From assembly GCA_052315415.1 (NCBI GenBank), contig JBLSDH010000010.1:1-55769 (forward strand): a stretch of DNA of 55,769 nt, given 5' to 3'. Within the stretch, counting starts at the first letter, position 1. Each line of letters opens with the position of its first letter. Under the pieces are notes generated by a model. That model was not told the origin of the DNA, did not search any database, and saw only the letters and a program-made list of their open reading frames with translations. The stretch comes from Cuniculiplasma sp052315415 (lineage in GTDB: Archaea; Thermoplasmatota; Thermoplasmata; Thermoplasmatales; Thermoplasmataceae). Shown here one piece after another: positions 9,043 to 17,739 of this stretch. The translations under genes were made by a program, and so were the position numbers.

Positions 9043-10745
9043 TTAGTTTGTCCCCCCGTCCTCCAAATGTTTTCCAATCTGTTTCTCATAATAATTGTTA
9101 AGATTATTGCTGGAAGAATACTTATAACACTTGAGGCTGCGAGCAACCCATAATTAATTGCTTCATGGCCAACAGAGCTTGCAATGAAAATTGTAAAAGT
9201 TTGGGCCCCTTCTGGATACCTAATATTAAGATTAAAGGGTGAATAAGATAAAGCCAAGGGAAAAATCAGTGCTCCCCATGATAAAACAAAAGAATAAAGG
9301 AAGGAAACAAGAATTCCATCTGTACTCAGAGGTGTTATAATCTTCCACATGCTTTTGTAAAGGCTCATTCCATCCATACTTGCTGCTTCATCTATGTGCT
9401 TTGGGAAATTATAATAAAAATTATATAGCAGCCAGATAGCCAAGGGGAGAATGAATATAGGATATGTAATTATAAGGGATGGAATTTCATTGTACAAACC
9501 AAGAAAAAGCATTATTTTACTTATTGGAATCAAAAATATGATAGTTGGCAAGGAGTATATGAACAATACAAAACCAATTATTTTAAGTCCACCCAGTTTG
9601 AACCTGGATGTTGCATATGCTATTGGAATTGCAAGTATTATCACAAACAATGATGAAACAAGTGATGCAATGAGGCTTGAAACAATATATGGCATACCTT
9701 GTGAAATAGTCTGAGAATAATGTGTGATTACAAATATATATGGAATTATTACGGGAGGCGATGCTAGAATCTCTTTAAGATTTTTAAATGAAGTGAGAAA
9801 CAGAAAAATTATGGGGCCAATCAAGAATACTATATAAATAAAAAATATGACAAAATTACCAATCCTTGGCATAGATACATTTGGGAAGATTTTTTTTCCA
9901 AAATTTAAAAGTTTAAAATTTTTATTTCTCTGTTTTGAAAGTGTAATTCTTACAAAAATAAGAGTAAATATAGTTGACAGTATTGAAACAATGATAATTA
10001 TTACTGCCGCAAATCCAGTTGAGCCATTAATATAATTTGAATAAGCAAAGTATGAAAGATCATTAATCCCAAAAGCTGACGACTTTGAGCTCAGTACATA
10101 TATGGGGTCAAATGTAAATGACCCATACATTAACATTAGAACAAATGCAGAAATTATGCTAGATTTAATATATGGTATGTCCACAAGCATAAGTTTTCTG
10201 AGACCTATTATACCATCCATCTTACTGGCCTCATCCAAGTTTTGAGGTATTGATTTCATTGATGAAAATATTATAAGAGTGGAAAGTGGCAAGCTTGCCC
10301 AAACGTCTATAAGAACTATACTTAATGGACTATAAAAGATATCACCGATTTTAAAATAATATGCGAGACCATGTGTTGGACTTAGTAAAAACAACCATAG
10401 TGTTGCTGCTGTTACCTGAGGGATGAATGAAGGAATCATAATGGTTGGTAAAAGAGCTTTATTTTTTATATTCCTAAGAACAGATGCTAGAGGTATTGCA
10501 AGAAGCACATCGATAACTGGTACTAGTAAAGTGTAAAGAATTGTGTTGTACACAAGTTTATTAAAATAAGGTGTTTTGAAAATTAAATAATAATTTCTTA
10601 GACCCGTAAAAATCATGCCTTCTGTTGTAAAATTGTAAAAAGAATAATAGACATTTAAAAAAAGTGGATATAATACAAAAATAAAAAAATAAACAAGGGC
10701 AGGTAATGAGAGAATCACTGCCTGCAATTTTACTTTTGATCTCAT
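9039..10745 (-). CDS. single-chain ABC sugar permease (MalF-like and MalG-like halves fused)
   Basis: The 568-residue membrane protein contains two binding-protein-dependent permease domains. The first (about 1-275) has the EAA loop at 171-190 (DEASKMDGIIGLRKL). The second (about 290-568) has its own EAA loop at 452-471 (DEAASMDGMSLYKSM). Each half has about six membrane helices. CUT1 sugar importers normally use two separate permease genes, as the second importer in this window does. Fused forms are better known for iron and thiamine uptake. There is no frame break, so the fusion is real in this sequence. It lies between the binding-protein and ATPase genes. Confidence 0.9.
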   Translation of the reverse strand: MRSKVKLQAVILSLPALVYFFIFVLYPLFLNVYYSFYNFTTEGMIFTGLRNYYLIFKTPYFNKLVYNTILYTLLVPVIDVLLAIPLASVLRNIKNKALLPTIMIPSFIPQVTAATLWLFLLSPTHGLAYYFKIGDIFYSPLSIVLIDVWASLPLSTLIIFSSMKSIPQNLDEASKMDGIIGLRKLMLVDIPYIKSSIISAFVLMLMYGSFTFDPIYVLSSKSSAFGINDLSYFAYSNYINGSTGFAAVIIIIVSILSTIFTLIFVRITLSKQRNKNFKLLNFGKKIFPNVSMPRIGNFVIFFIYIVFLIGPIIFLFLTSFKNLKEILASPPVIIPYIFVITHYSQTISQGMPYIVSSLIASLVSSLFVIILAIPIAYATSRFKLGGLKIIGFVLFIYSLPTIIFLIPISKIMLFLGLYNEIPSLIITYPIFILPLAIWLLYNFYYNFPKHIDEAASMDGMSLYKSMWKIITPLSTDGILVSFLYSFVLSWGALIFPLALSYSPFNLNIRYPEGAQTFTIFIASSVGHEAINYGLLAASSVISILPAIILTIIMRNRLENIWRTGGQTK

Positions 10746-10748
10746 TTA

Positions 10749-12194
10749 TTACAGAGATATGTTTTCATTATTTAACTCTGTTTGCCAATCTGATGCTGCT
10801 GTTGAAAGTGCAGTAGAAGCTGAAACCTTTCCTTCGAAATAGTTTAATACCTGATCATTGAAATCTGGTATAAGTGTGGAGAAAAGAGGTGAAATTTTTG
10901 AAAATATTGAAATATATGATGTATTGAGAACAATTTTGTTTGAATAGCTAAGGAAGGAAGAGAGCCATGAATAATTGGCCTGAGTACTTGCATACTGAAG
11001 TCCGCTTGTTGTTGCAGGAATGAATCCATACTGATTTACCCCCTTTTCATACATAGAATTGCTAGATGCCATTTGTAAAAATTTCATATCAAGCCAAAGA
11101 TTGGAGGAGTGTGGATTAACTCCCAGGTATGTTGGTGAATATCCTGTATAATTACCAGGAAGTAATGCGATACCAAGGTTCTTTCCTATTGAAACGTTTG
11201 ATAAATATGAAGGGATAAAACTTGACCAGGCAATCCCCATTGCATAGTTATTCTGAGTGAAATATTCCAGTTGCTGATCGTATCCAATCGGCTCTGATGA
11301 TACCGATGGCTCATAAGAAGTGAGATTTTTGTACATTTCAAGAGCCTTTACAGCAGGTTCATTATTATAAGAAATGTTCAACTGTTTTTTACCACTTACA
11401 TTCTGAAAACCAAAGTAAGTCCAATAATTAGGTGATGAGTTGGCAAGCACTCCTGTGGTTTTGTTGCCTGCTGCATATCCATAGAAAATGCTGTAGAATG
11501 CATCAATTATTGAGTGATGTGAACTGTCAGGCATTAAAAGTGGATACTTCCCATCGTTCATGTTGAATGTTGTGTTATTTTTAATAAATTCCGCTATATC
11601 ATTAAGCTGGGACCAATTGGATAAACCCTGTACTGTAAAATTGAAGCCATAAATTGATTTAAATTTCGAGGCAAGTGTACTGTTGGAAAACACTGTTTTA
11701 TTGTAAACCAGAATATATCCAAATACAGTGTGAATAGGCATTCCTACAAATTCACCTGATGGATTAGATGGATTTATATACAATGAACCGGAGGAGAGAT
11801 CCCCTTTGAGAAAAGAACTTTCGTTTATGAATTGGGAGCTGAAGGAATTGTTCAGATTATATAGATAAGGTTCTAAAGCAGGTGCCATTGAAGGATAATA
11901 CATGATAATTTGAGGATTTGAAGCTCCATTTTCTAAAGCACTTAGAGCTGAAGTTTCAAGATCACTAAAAGATACCGGGGAAATCTTTATTGATACATTT
12001 GTATATTGGCTCATAAAATTATTTGCCACCATGCTTAAATATTCCTGAGTATCGCTTCCACTATCCACCAAAACATAAATAGTTTGTTTCGGAGGCTTTT
12101 CAAACTCAAACACAACAACAGCAGCCGCTGCAATAATAATTACGACAGCTATTATTGCATAAATTTTAGCTCTTTTTTTAGGTTGACCCTGCAT
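10749..12194 (-). CDS. membrane-anchored ABC solute-binding protein
   Basis: This 481-residue protein has an N-terminal membrane anchor (about residues 10-30, after the positively charged MQGQPKKRAK) and an extracellular family-1-like binding domain. The segment IYVLVDSGSDTQEYLSM, a hinge region and several tryptophans and tyrosines fit carbohydrate binding. Numerous N-x-S/T sites suit an exposed archaeal protein. It is the first gene of the operon, three bases before the permease start, and delivers solute to the fused permease. Unlike the binding protein at 25628-27127, it is held by its N-terminus. The ligand is unknown. Confidence 0.88.
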   Translation of the reverse strand: MQGQPKKRAKIYAIIAVVIIIAAAAVVVFEFEKPPKQTIYVLVDSGSDTQEYLSMVANNFMSQYTNVSIKISPVSFSDLETSALSALENGASNPQIIMYYPSMAPALEPYLYNLNNSFSSQFINESSFLKGDLSSGSLYINPSNPSGEFVGMPIHTVFGYILVYNKTVFSNSTLASKFKSIYGFNFTVQGLSNWSQLNDIAEFIKNNTTFNMNDGKYPLLMPDSSHHSIIDAFYSIFYGYAAGNKTTGVLANSSPNYWTYFGFQNVSGKKQLNISYNNEPAVKALEMYKNLTSYEPSVSSEPIGYDQQLEYFTQNNYAMGIAWSSFIPSYLSNVSIGKNLGIALLPGNYTGYSPTYLGVNPHSSNLWLDMKFLQMASSNSMYEKGVNQYGFIPATTSGLQYASTQANYSWLSSFLSYSNKIVLNTSYISIFSKISPLFSTLIPDFNDQVLNYFEGKVSASTALSTAASDWQTELNNENISL

Positions 12195-12983
12195 GATTGA
12201 TCAAGCCCTAAGTTTTAAAATGCATTTAATCCTTTTTAATGTAATCTATATACAGAAATTAATGTATATTTTAAGGGCATTTTAAATTAAAGAAATGAAA
12301 TGTAAGGTTTTATTAAAAATTAGGAGGTCAATGAAAAATTTAATTAGTAACTTGACGATAAATTCTTCATTCAAGTTGTTTAGAGTACTCTTAACTTTTT
12401 TTAATATATTTTTTTAACAATTATAACTTTTTAATTTCTTTTTACCATATTCATTATCCTCTTTTTACTCTTTAATATCCTTGCATTGTATTAATATGTG
12501 AATTGCAAGAGCTGGATTATCTTCAAGGCTAGATGGATGTCCAAGAAAAGGAAATAGAACCTTTTACATAATATTTAATTTATCCATTAAGATTTGAGGA
12601 AAATATTAATTAGATAATTTATTTAAAAATAACCCAAACATAAACATAATAAACAAATATCATTAAAATTGATTCCTTTAAGGTTCTTAAATAATAAGAA
12701 GAATTAAAATTATAAGGAAGAAAGTGAAATGATAATCTAAATCCTTTAATTATCAAAAGTGCGGAAAGAAATTCTCAATCTTTTTGTCAATATTTAAGAA
12801 AAATGGAAATTTTTCTAATATTAATTACAATTTTTCAGATAAAAAAAAGATAGATTAAATAAAAATAATAGAATTTTTATCCATAACACCATATTTTAAA
12901 TGAAATCAAGACAATAATATCTGAAGAATTAATTTGAATATGAACTATTCTGGATATTTTCTCATAACAATTCAAAGAAGTAT
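12195..12983. other. AT-rich intergenic region, no gene seen
   Basis: About 790 bp without a convincing reading frame. The left edge must carry the promoter of the binding-protein gene. A short open stretch near 12496-12595 matches nothing I know. There is no GC-rich block that would suggest a structured RNA, and no repeated motif or Cdc6 gene that would suggest an origin. Confidence 0.55.
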
Positions 12984-13072
12984 GCCGGGATCGGGGTTCG
13001 AACCCGAGACCTCCGGATATCTCAGATTTTACTCTTATGAGTCCGGCGCTCCTCCAGCTAAGCCACCCCGGC
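12984..13072 (-). tRNA. tRNA-Met (elongator type, anticodon CAT) with an intron
   Basis: The reverse complement has acceptor stem GCCGGGG/TCCCGGC (last pair G-T) and T arm CTCGGG-TTCGAAC-CCCGA. The anticodon stem is CCGGA/TCCGG. The loop begins CTCATA, giving anticodon CAT, and is interrupted by about 17 nt (AGAGTAAAATCTGAGAT) one base after the anticodon. This is the canonical 37/38 site where archaeal splicing endonuclease cuts a bulge-helix-bulge. An intron here is typical of archaeal elongator tRNA-Met. The gene begins 10 bp after the eS1 stop codon in the same direction, so it may be processed from the eS1 transcript. Confidence 0.92.
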
Positions 13073-13082
13073 TTAATAATAC

Positions 13083-13718
13083 TTAAGCTTCAACCTTAGC
13101 TTCCTGTTCTTCAGGTAAGAAATTGTACTCCTTACCAGTTTCAAGAAGTTCACTTTTTCTAAATTCAATTTTTTTAACTGGGTAAACTTCCTTTAAATTA
13201 TTTATTATTTCATTCAGTGATTCTTCTGAAATAACATATCTTATAAACTCAAACATATCCATGTTTTTTGTTTTGTCATATACGCTTTCCAAAATCTTAT
13301 TTCTTACTTCAATTCTTTTAGAAGATGTTATGTTACCATCTGTAATCGCCACTATTTTCAGTGAAAAAACGTAATTGTCAACAGTTTTTATTTTTTCAAT
13401 AATATCGATCCTTTCTCTCCCTCTTCTTACTAGCCTTCTTATATAGTCATCACCAACATAATGCCCTATAAACATGGTGCTGCATTTAAGGCCAGAAACA
13501 TTTACTATTTTAAACACTACCTTACTATTTGTCCTTTTAAAGTTTCCACTAAGGTCTGAAATAGGAACTTCAATGGTTCTTCCTATAATTTCGCTTTCAT
13601 TTGCACCAATTGTTGTTCCAATCTCTTTACCACCTATTTGATTAGGAGCCAATATTGTATACCATTTTTTCTCTTTCCATTTATCCTTGGCTTTTTTTGA
13701 CGATCTATCTCCAGCCAT
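13083..13718 (-). CDS. rps3ae: 30S ribosomal protein eS1 (S3Ae)
   Basis: The 211-residue protein shows the eS1 pattern: a basic N-terminus (KKAKDKWKEKKWYTILAP), then IGTTIGANESEIIGRTIEV, DLSGNF, and the conserved STMFIGHYVGDDYIRRLVRRG-like middle. Its length fits archaeal S3Ae. The protein binds the small subunit near the mRNA exit. It is transcribed away from the EF-1A operon, with a 190-bp divergent promoter region between them, and tRNA-Met follows at 10 bp. Confidence 0.96.
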   Translation of the reverse strand: MAGDRSSKKAKDKWKEKKWYTILAPNQIGGKEIGTTIGANESEIIGRTIEVPISDLSGNFKRTNSKVVFKIVNVSGLKCSTMFIGHYVGDDYIRRLVRRGRERIDIIEKIKTVDNYVFSLKIVAITDGNITSSKRIEVRNKILESVYDKTKNMDMFEFIRYVISEESLNEIINNLKEVYPVKKIEFRKSELLETGKEYNFLPEEQEAKVEA

Positions 13719-13857
13719 TCAATCCCTCTTAAATTAACCAGCGGTAATAAGTTTTAATAAATTAAATCTTTCTATACAAAAATTAAGATTTCCTCTCAAG
13801 ACTATAAAAAGTAGTTAGTAAAGCTAAAATATACATATACCATACCAAAGCAAAGAG

Positions 13858-13904
13858 TTTATAATATAAAAACCTTTTAAGGTTGAAACTCGATAAAAAG
13901 GTGA
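13858..13904 (+). promoter_or_regulatory. EF-1A promoter box and Shine-Dalgarno
   Basis: A TTTATAATATAAA stretch at 13858-13870 lies about 40 bp before the ATG, a plausible archaeal TATA box. AGGTGA at 13899-13904, four bases before the ATG at 13909, is a good match to the archaeal 16S rRNA 3' end and supports this start codon. Confidence 0.55.
13871..13884 (+). repeat. 6-bp inverted repeat in the EF-1A leader
   Basis: AACCTT-TT-AAGGTT lies between the likely TATA box and the start codon of EF-1A, about 25 bp before the ATG. The A/T-rich box at 13858-13870 (TTTATAATATAAA) would place transcription start near or just after this repeat, so it could form a small leader hairpin or be a protein site. 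Function is not shown. Confidence 0.35.
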
Positions 13905-13908
13905 AAAT

Positions 13909-15177
13909 ATGGCAACACAGAAACCGCATATAAATCTGGTTACAATTGGTCATGTTGACCATGGAAAGTCTACGCTTGTAGGAAGGCTATTATATGAGCA
14001 TGGGGAAATCCCTGCACATATCATAGAAGAATATAGAAAACAGGCTGAAGAAAAAGGAAAGGCAACATTTGAATTTGCGTGGGTTATGGACAGATACAAA
14101 GAAGAGAGGGAAAGAGGAGTAACTATAGATCTTTCACACAGGAAATTTGAAACTGACAAGATATATTTCACAATCATAGACGCCCCTGGTCACAGAGACT
14201 TCGTTAAAAACATGATTACAGGAACAAGCCAGGCAGATGCAGCCATGCTTGTAATATCTGCAAGAGAAGGAGAAGGAATAATGGCCCAGACAAGGGAGCA
14301 TGCTCAGCTAGCTAAAACTCTTGGAGTTCAGCAGCTTATCGTGTTAATAAATAAAATGGATGCAACACAACCACCATACAGCGAAAAGAGATTCAATGAA
14401 GTAAAGGCTGATGTTGAGAAGTTCCTTGCTCAGGTAGGTTATAGGAATATTCCTATTATACCAATAAGTGGATACAAAGGGGATAACATTATTAAGAAAT
14501 CAGAAAACATGAAATGGTACAACGGTCCAACATTAATAGATCAGCTAGAAACCTTAAAGATCCCAGAGAAACCTACTAACAAACCACTCAGACTACCTAT
14601 ACAGGATGTGTATTCAATAACTGGTATAGGAACTGTTCCTGTTGGAAGGGTTGAAACTGGTGTTTTAAAACCTGGAGACAAAGTAATATTTATGCCAGCA
14701 AACAAGCAGGGAGAAGTAAAATCTATTGAAATGCATCATGAGTCAATGGCATCCGCAGAACCTGGAGATAACATTGGATTCAATGTAAGAGGAATAGCGA
14801 AGAATGATATTAAGAGAGGAGACGTTTGCGGGCCAGTCACTTCACCACCAACTGTTGCAAAGTCATTTATTGCTAAGGTAGTGGTTCTAAACCATCCAAG
14901 TGCAATAACTGCAGGGTACAAACCTGTTTTCCATGTACATACCGCACAGGTTGCATGCAGATTTGAGGAGATAATCCAAACTATTGATCCAAGAAACGGG
15001 ACAACAAAGGAGAAAAACCCACAGTTTATAAAAACTGGTGACATAGCTCAGGTAAGAGTAGTCCCTGATAAGCCCATGGTAATTGAAGAATCAAAGGACT
15101 TCCCACAGCTGGGCAGGTTTGCAATTAGGGACATGGGACAGACTGTTGCAGCAGGCCTTTGCGAAAAAGTAGAATAA
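13909..15177 (+). CDS. tuf: translation elongation factor EF-1A
   Basis: This 422-residue GTPase brings aminoacyl-tRNA to the ribosome. It has G1 GHVDHGKSTLVGRL, the effector region ERERGVTIDLSHRKFE, G3 DAPGHRDFVKNM and G4 NKMD, followed by the two beta-barrel domains. Length and the 'IEEYRKQAEEKGK' insert are archaeal/eukaryal rather than bacterial. The start is supported by AGGTGA four bases upstream. It is followed directly by uS10 and EF-2, an arrangement expected in archaea. Confidence 0.98.
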   Translation: MATQKPHINLVTIGHVDHGKSTLVGRLLYEHGEIPAHIIEEYRKQAEEKGKATFEFAWVMDRYKEERERGVTIDLSHRKFETDKIYFTIIDAPGHRDFVKNMITGTSQADAAMLVISAREGEGIMAQTREHAQLAKTLGVQQLIVLINKMDATQPPYSEKRFNEVKADVEKFLAQVGYRNIPIIPISGYKGDNIIKKSENMKWYNGPTLIDQLETLKIPEKPTNKPLRLPIQDVYSITGIGTVPVGRVETGVLKPGDKVIFMPANKQGEVKSIEMHHESMASAEPGDNIGFNVRGIAKNDIKRGDVCGPVTSPPTVAKSFIAKVVVLNHPSAITAGYKPVFHVHTAQVACRFEEIIQTIDPRNGTTKEKNPQFIKTGDIAQVRVVPDKPMVIEESKDFPQLGRFAIRDMGQTVAAGLCEKVE

Positions 15178-15187
15178 GGTGAATAAA

Positions 15188-15502
15188 TTGGCATCTTATA
15201 GGGCAAGGATTTCTCTGAGTGGCACCGATCACAAAGTGATAGACGCAGTGTGCATGGAGATCAAAGGGATTGCTGAAAGAACAGGGGTCGAAATTCACGG
15301 TCCCATCCCTTTGCCCACTAAAAGACTGGTAGTTCCCGTTAGAAAAAGTCCTGATGGTGAAGGATCCCCTACGTGGGACAGATGGGAAATGAGAATCCAC
15401 AAAAGGTTAATAGATATAGATGGTGATGAGAGAACTCTTAAGCAGGTAATGAAAATTTCAATACCTGATGGAGTTCAGATAGAAATTAAAATGAAAAATT
15501 AA
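15188..15502 (+). CDS. rps10: 30S ribosomal protein uS10
   Basis: The protein begins MASYRARISLSGTDHKVID and contains GPIPLPTKRLVVPVRKSPDG and WEMRIHKRLIDI, the hallmark uS10 segments. I chose the TTG at 15188, giving 104 residues. A GTG at 15179 is in frame but overlaps the GGTGA ribosome binding site (15178-15182) that sits five bases before the TTG. The result also matches the usual archaeal length. It begins 10 bases after the EF-1A stop and is co-transcribed with it. Confidence 0.93.
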   Translation: MASYRARISLSGTDHKVIDAVCMEIKGIAERTGVEIHGPIPLPTKRLVVPVRKSPDGEGSPTWDRWEMRIHKRLIDIDGDERTLKQVMKISIPDGVQIEIKMKN

Positions 15503-15537
15503 TTTTTATTGTTTAAAAAAGATTTTGGGTGTTTTGT

Positions 15538-17739
15538 ATGGGCCGAAAGGAAGATAATATTGAAAAAGCATCAAAGCTAGTTAGAAATCCTGAAAGGATT
15601 AGAAATATGGGTATTGCAGCTCACATAGATCATGGAAAAACAACACTGAGTGACAATCTTATCGCTGGTGCAGGTATGATGAGCGAAGACCTGGCAGGTA
15701 AACAGCTTATGCTGGATTTTGATGAGCAAGAGCAGGCAAGAGGAATAACTATAAATGCAGCAAATGCGTCAATGGTTCATGAAGTAGAAGGCAAGGAATA
15801 TCTAATTAATCTCATTGATACCCCGGGACATGTAGATTTTGGTGGGGATGTCACAAGGGCTATGAGAGCTGTGGATGGGTGCATAATCGTTGTCGATTCT
15901 GTTGAAGGAGTGATGCCTCAGACAGAAACAGTTATAAGACAGGCTTTGAGAGAATATGTTAAGCCAACCCTTTTCATAAATAAAGTTGATCGATTAATAA
16001 ATGAATTGAAACTGACCGGAGAGGAGATGCAGAAGAGATTTGTTAAAATAATAAATGATGTAAATAAATTAATTTCAAAATATGCACCTGATAAATTTAA
16101 AAAGGATTGGGTTTTAACAGTTCAGGATGGAAAAGTAGCCTTTGGTTCTGCATATAACAACTGGGCTATTTCTGTTCCAGCAATGAAAATTTATAATGTT
16201 AACTTTAACGATATAGTTAAGTATGTAAGAGAAGGAAAGCAGAAAGAACTTGCAAAAAAAGCACAATTACATAAGATCATTCTGAACATGGTTGTTCATC
16301 ATCTCCCAAATCCAAAAGAGGCCCAGGCTTACAGAATTCCCAATATATGGAAAGGAGACCTAGATTCGGAAATAGGTAAAAGCATGATTGCCTGTGATGC
16401 TTCAGGCAAACTGGCAATGATGATCACTAAAATAATAATAGATCCTCATGCTGGAGAGATAGCAGTAGGGAGGGTCTTCAGTGGTACATTAACAAAAGGT
16501 ATGGAACTTTACATTTCAGGTTCATCTGGAAAATTCAAAGTTCAAACACTTGCAATGATGGTTGGACCTGATAGGATTCAGGTAGAAGAGATACCATCTG
16601 GAAACATAGCAGCTGTCATAGGTCTAAAAAGTGCAATAGCTGGGTCCACTGTTTCAATGATTTCAGATATGGAGCCCTTTGAACCCATGATTCATTATAC
16701 AGATCCTGTGGTAACTCTTTCAATCGAGGCAAAACACACATCTGATCTTCCAAAGCTAATAGATGTTTTGAAGACGGTAGCCAAAGCAGATCCTTCAATT
16801 CAGGTAAGCATAAACCAGGATACTGGAGAGCATCTTATCTCGGGAATGGGCGAACTACATCTTGAAGTAACACTATACAGAATAAGAAATGACTATAAGA
16901 TTGATGTAACAACAAAAGATCCAATCGTAGTATATAAGGAAACTGTAGAAAAAACCGGAGGTCCATTCGAAGGTAAATCTCCAAACAAGCATAACAGGTT
17001 TTACTTTAAAGTTGAGCCACTTGAGCCAGATGTAGTTTCGGCCATAAAAGAGGGTCTGATACCTCAGGGTTCAAAATTCAAGGATAAAAGGGCTGTTATT
17101 GAAACATTGCAGGCAAAGGGTATAGACAGAGATACTGCCAGAGGTATAATCTCTGTTAACAATGACAATATAATGTTTGACGTGACAAAAGGTATTCAAT
17201 ATTTGGATGAAACAATGGAACTTCTTATTGAATCATTTAAGGAAGTTTGTGATAAGGGACCACTGGCAAATGAGAGCTTATCAGGTGTAAAGGTTTTGTT
17301 GGTTGATGCAAAACTTCATGAGGACAGCATACATAGAGGACCAGCACAAGTCATACCTGCCGGAAGAAACTCAATTTACGGTGCATTATGTCAGGGAAAG
17401 AGAATTCTATTAGAACCTATTCAGAAGGTATACATCAACGTTCCGCAGGAAATAATGGGATCAGTGACAAATGAAATTCAACAGAGAAGAGGTGTAGTAG
17501 AAGAGATGAACATCGAAGGCGAGGAGATTATAATTACAGCAAAGGTACCAGTTTCCGGTATGTTTGGTTTTGCATCAGCAATTAGGGGAGCAACTGGTGG
17601 AAAGGTCCTGTGGAGTTCAGAAAACAGCGGATATCAGAGAGTGCCTCCAGAATTGCAAAAAGAAATAGTGGCAAAGATAAGAGAAAGAAAAGGATTGAAA
17701 CCAGAGCCTTACGATGAAAACTACTATGCACAACTCTGA
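15538..17739 (+). CDS. fusA: translation elongation factor EF-2
   Basis: The translocation GTPase has G1 AAHIDHGKTTLSDNL, G2 ARGITINAAN, G3 DTPGHVDFGGDV and G4 NKVD, and all five EF-G/EF-2 domains. The diphthamide loop is LHEDSIHRGPAQVIPAGR, with the histidine before RGPAQ being the modified residue. I start at ATG 15538 (MGRKEDNIEKASK), preceded by GGGTG; a GTG at 15529 would add only three residues. The stop overlaps the next gene's start by one base (17739), so the following enzyme is coupled to this housekeeping gene. Confidence 0.97.
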   Translation: MGRKEDNIEKASKLVRNPERIRNMGIAAHIDHGKTTLSDNLIAGAGMMSEDLAGKQLMLDFDEQEQARGITINAANASMVHEVEGKEYLINLIDTPGHVDFGGDVTRAMRAVDGCIIVVDSVEGVMPQTETVIRQALREYVKPTLFINKVDRLINELKLTGEEMQKRFVKIINDVNKLISKYAPDKFKKDWVLTVQDGKVAFGSAYNNWAISVPAMKIYNVNFNDIVKYVREGKQKELAKKAQLHKIILNMVVHHLPNPKEAQAYRIPNIWKGDLDSEIGKSMIACDASGKLAMMITKIIIDPHAGEIAVGRVFSGTLTKGMELYISGSSGKFKVQTLAMMVGPDRIQVEEIPSGNIAAVIGLKSAIAGSTVSMISDMEPFEPMIHYTDPVVTLSIEAKHTSDLPKLIDVLKTVAKADPSIQVSINQDTGEHLISGMGELHLEVTLYRIRNDYKIDVTTKDPIVVYKETVEKTGGPFEGKSPNKHNRFYFKVEPLEPDVVSAIKEGLIPQGSKFKDKRAVIETLQAKGIDRDTARGIISVNNDNIMFDVTKGIQYLDETMELLIESFKEVCDKGPLANESLSGVKVLLVDAKLHEDSIHRGPAQVIPAGRNSIYGALCQGKRILLEPIQKVYINVPQEIMGSVTNEIQQRRGVVEEMNIEGEEIIITAKVPVSGMFGFASAIRGATGGKVLWSSENSGYQRVPPELQKEIVAKIRERKGLKPEPYDENYYAQL

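Noticed and set aside
12195..12983. Replication origin or structured RNA in the long AT-rich gap
   Set aside because: No Cdc6/Orc gene, no repeated origin box and no GC-rich folded segment were seen.
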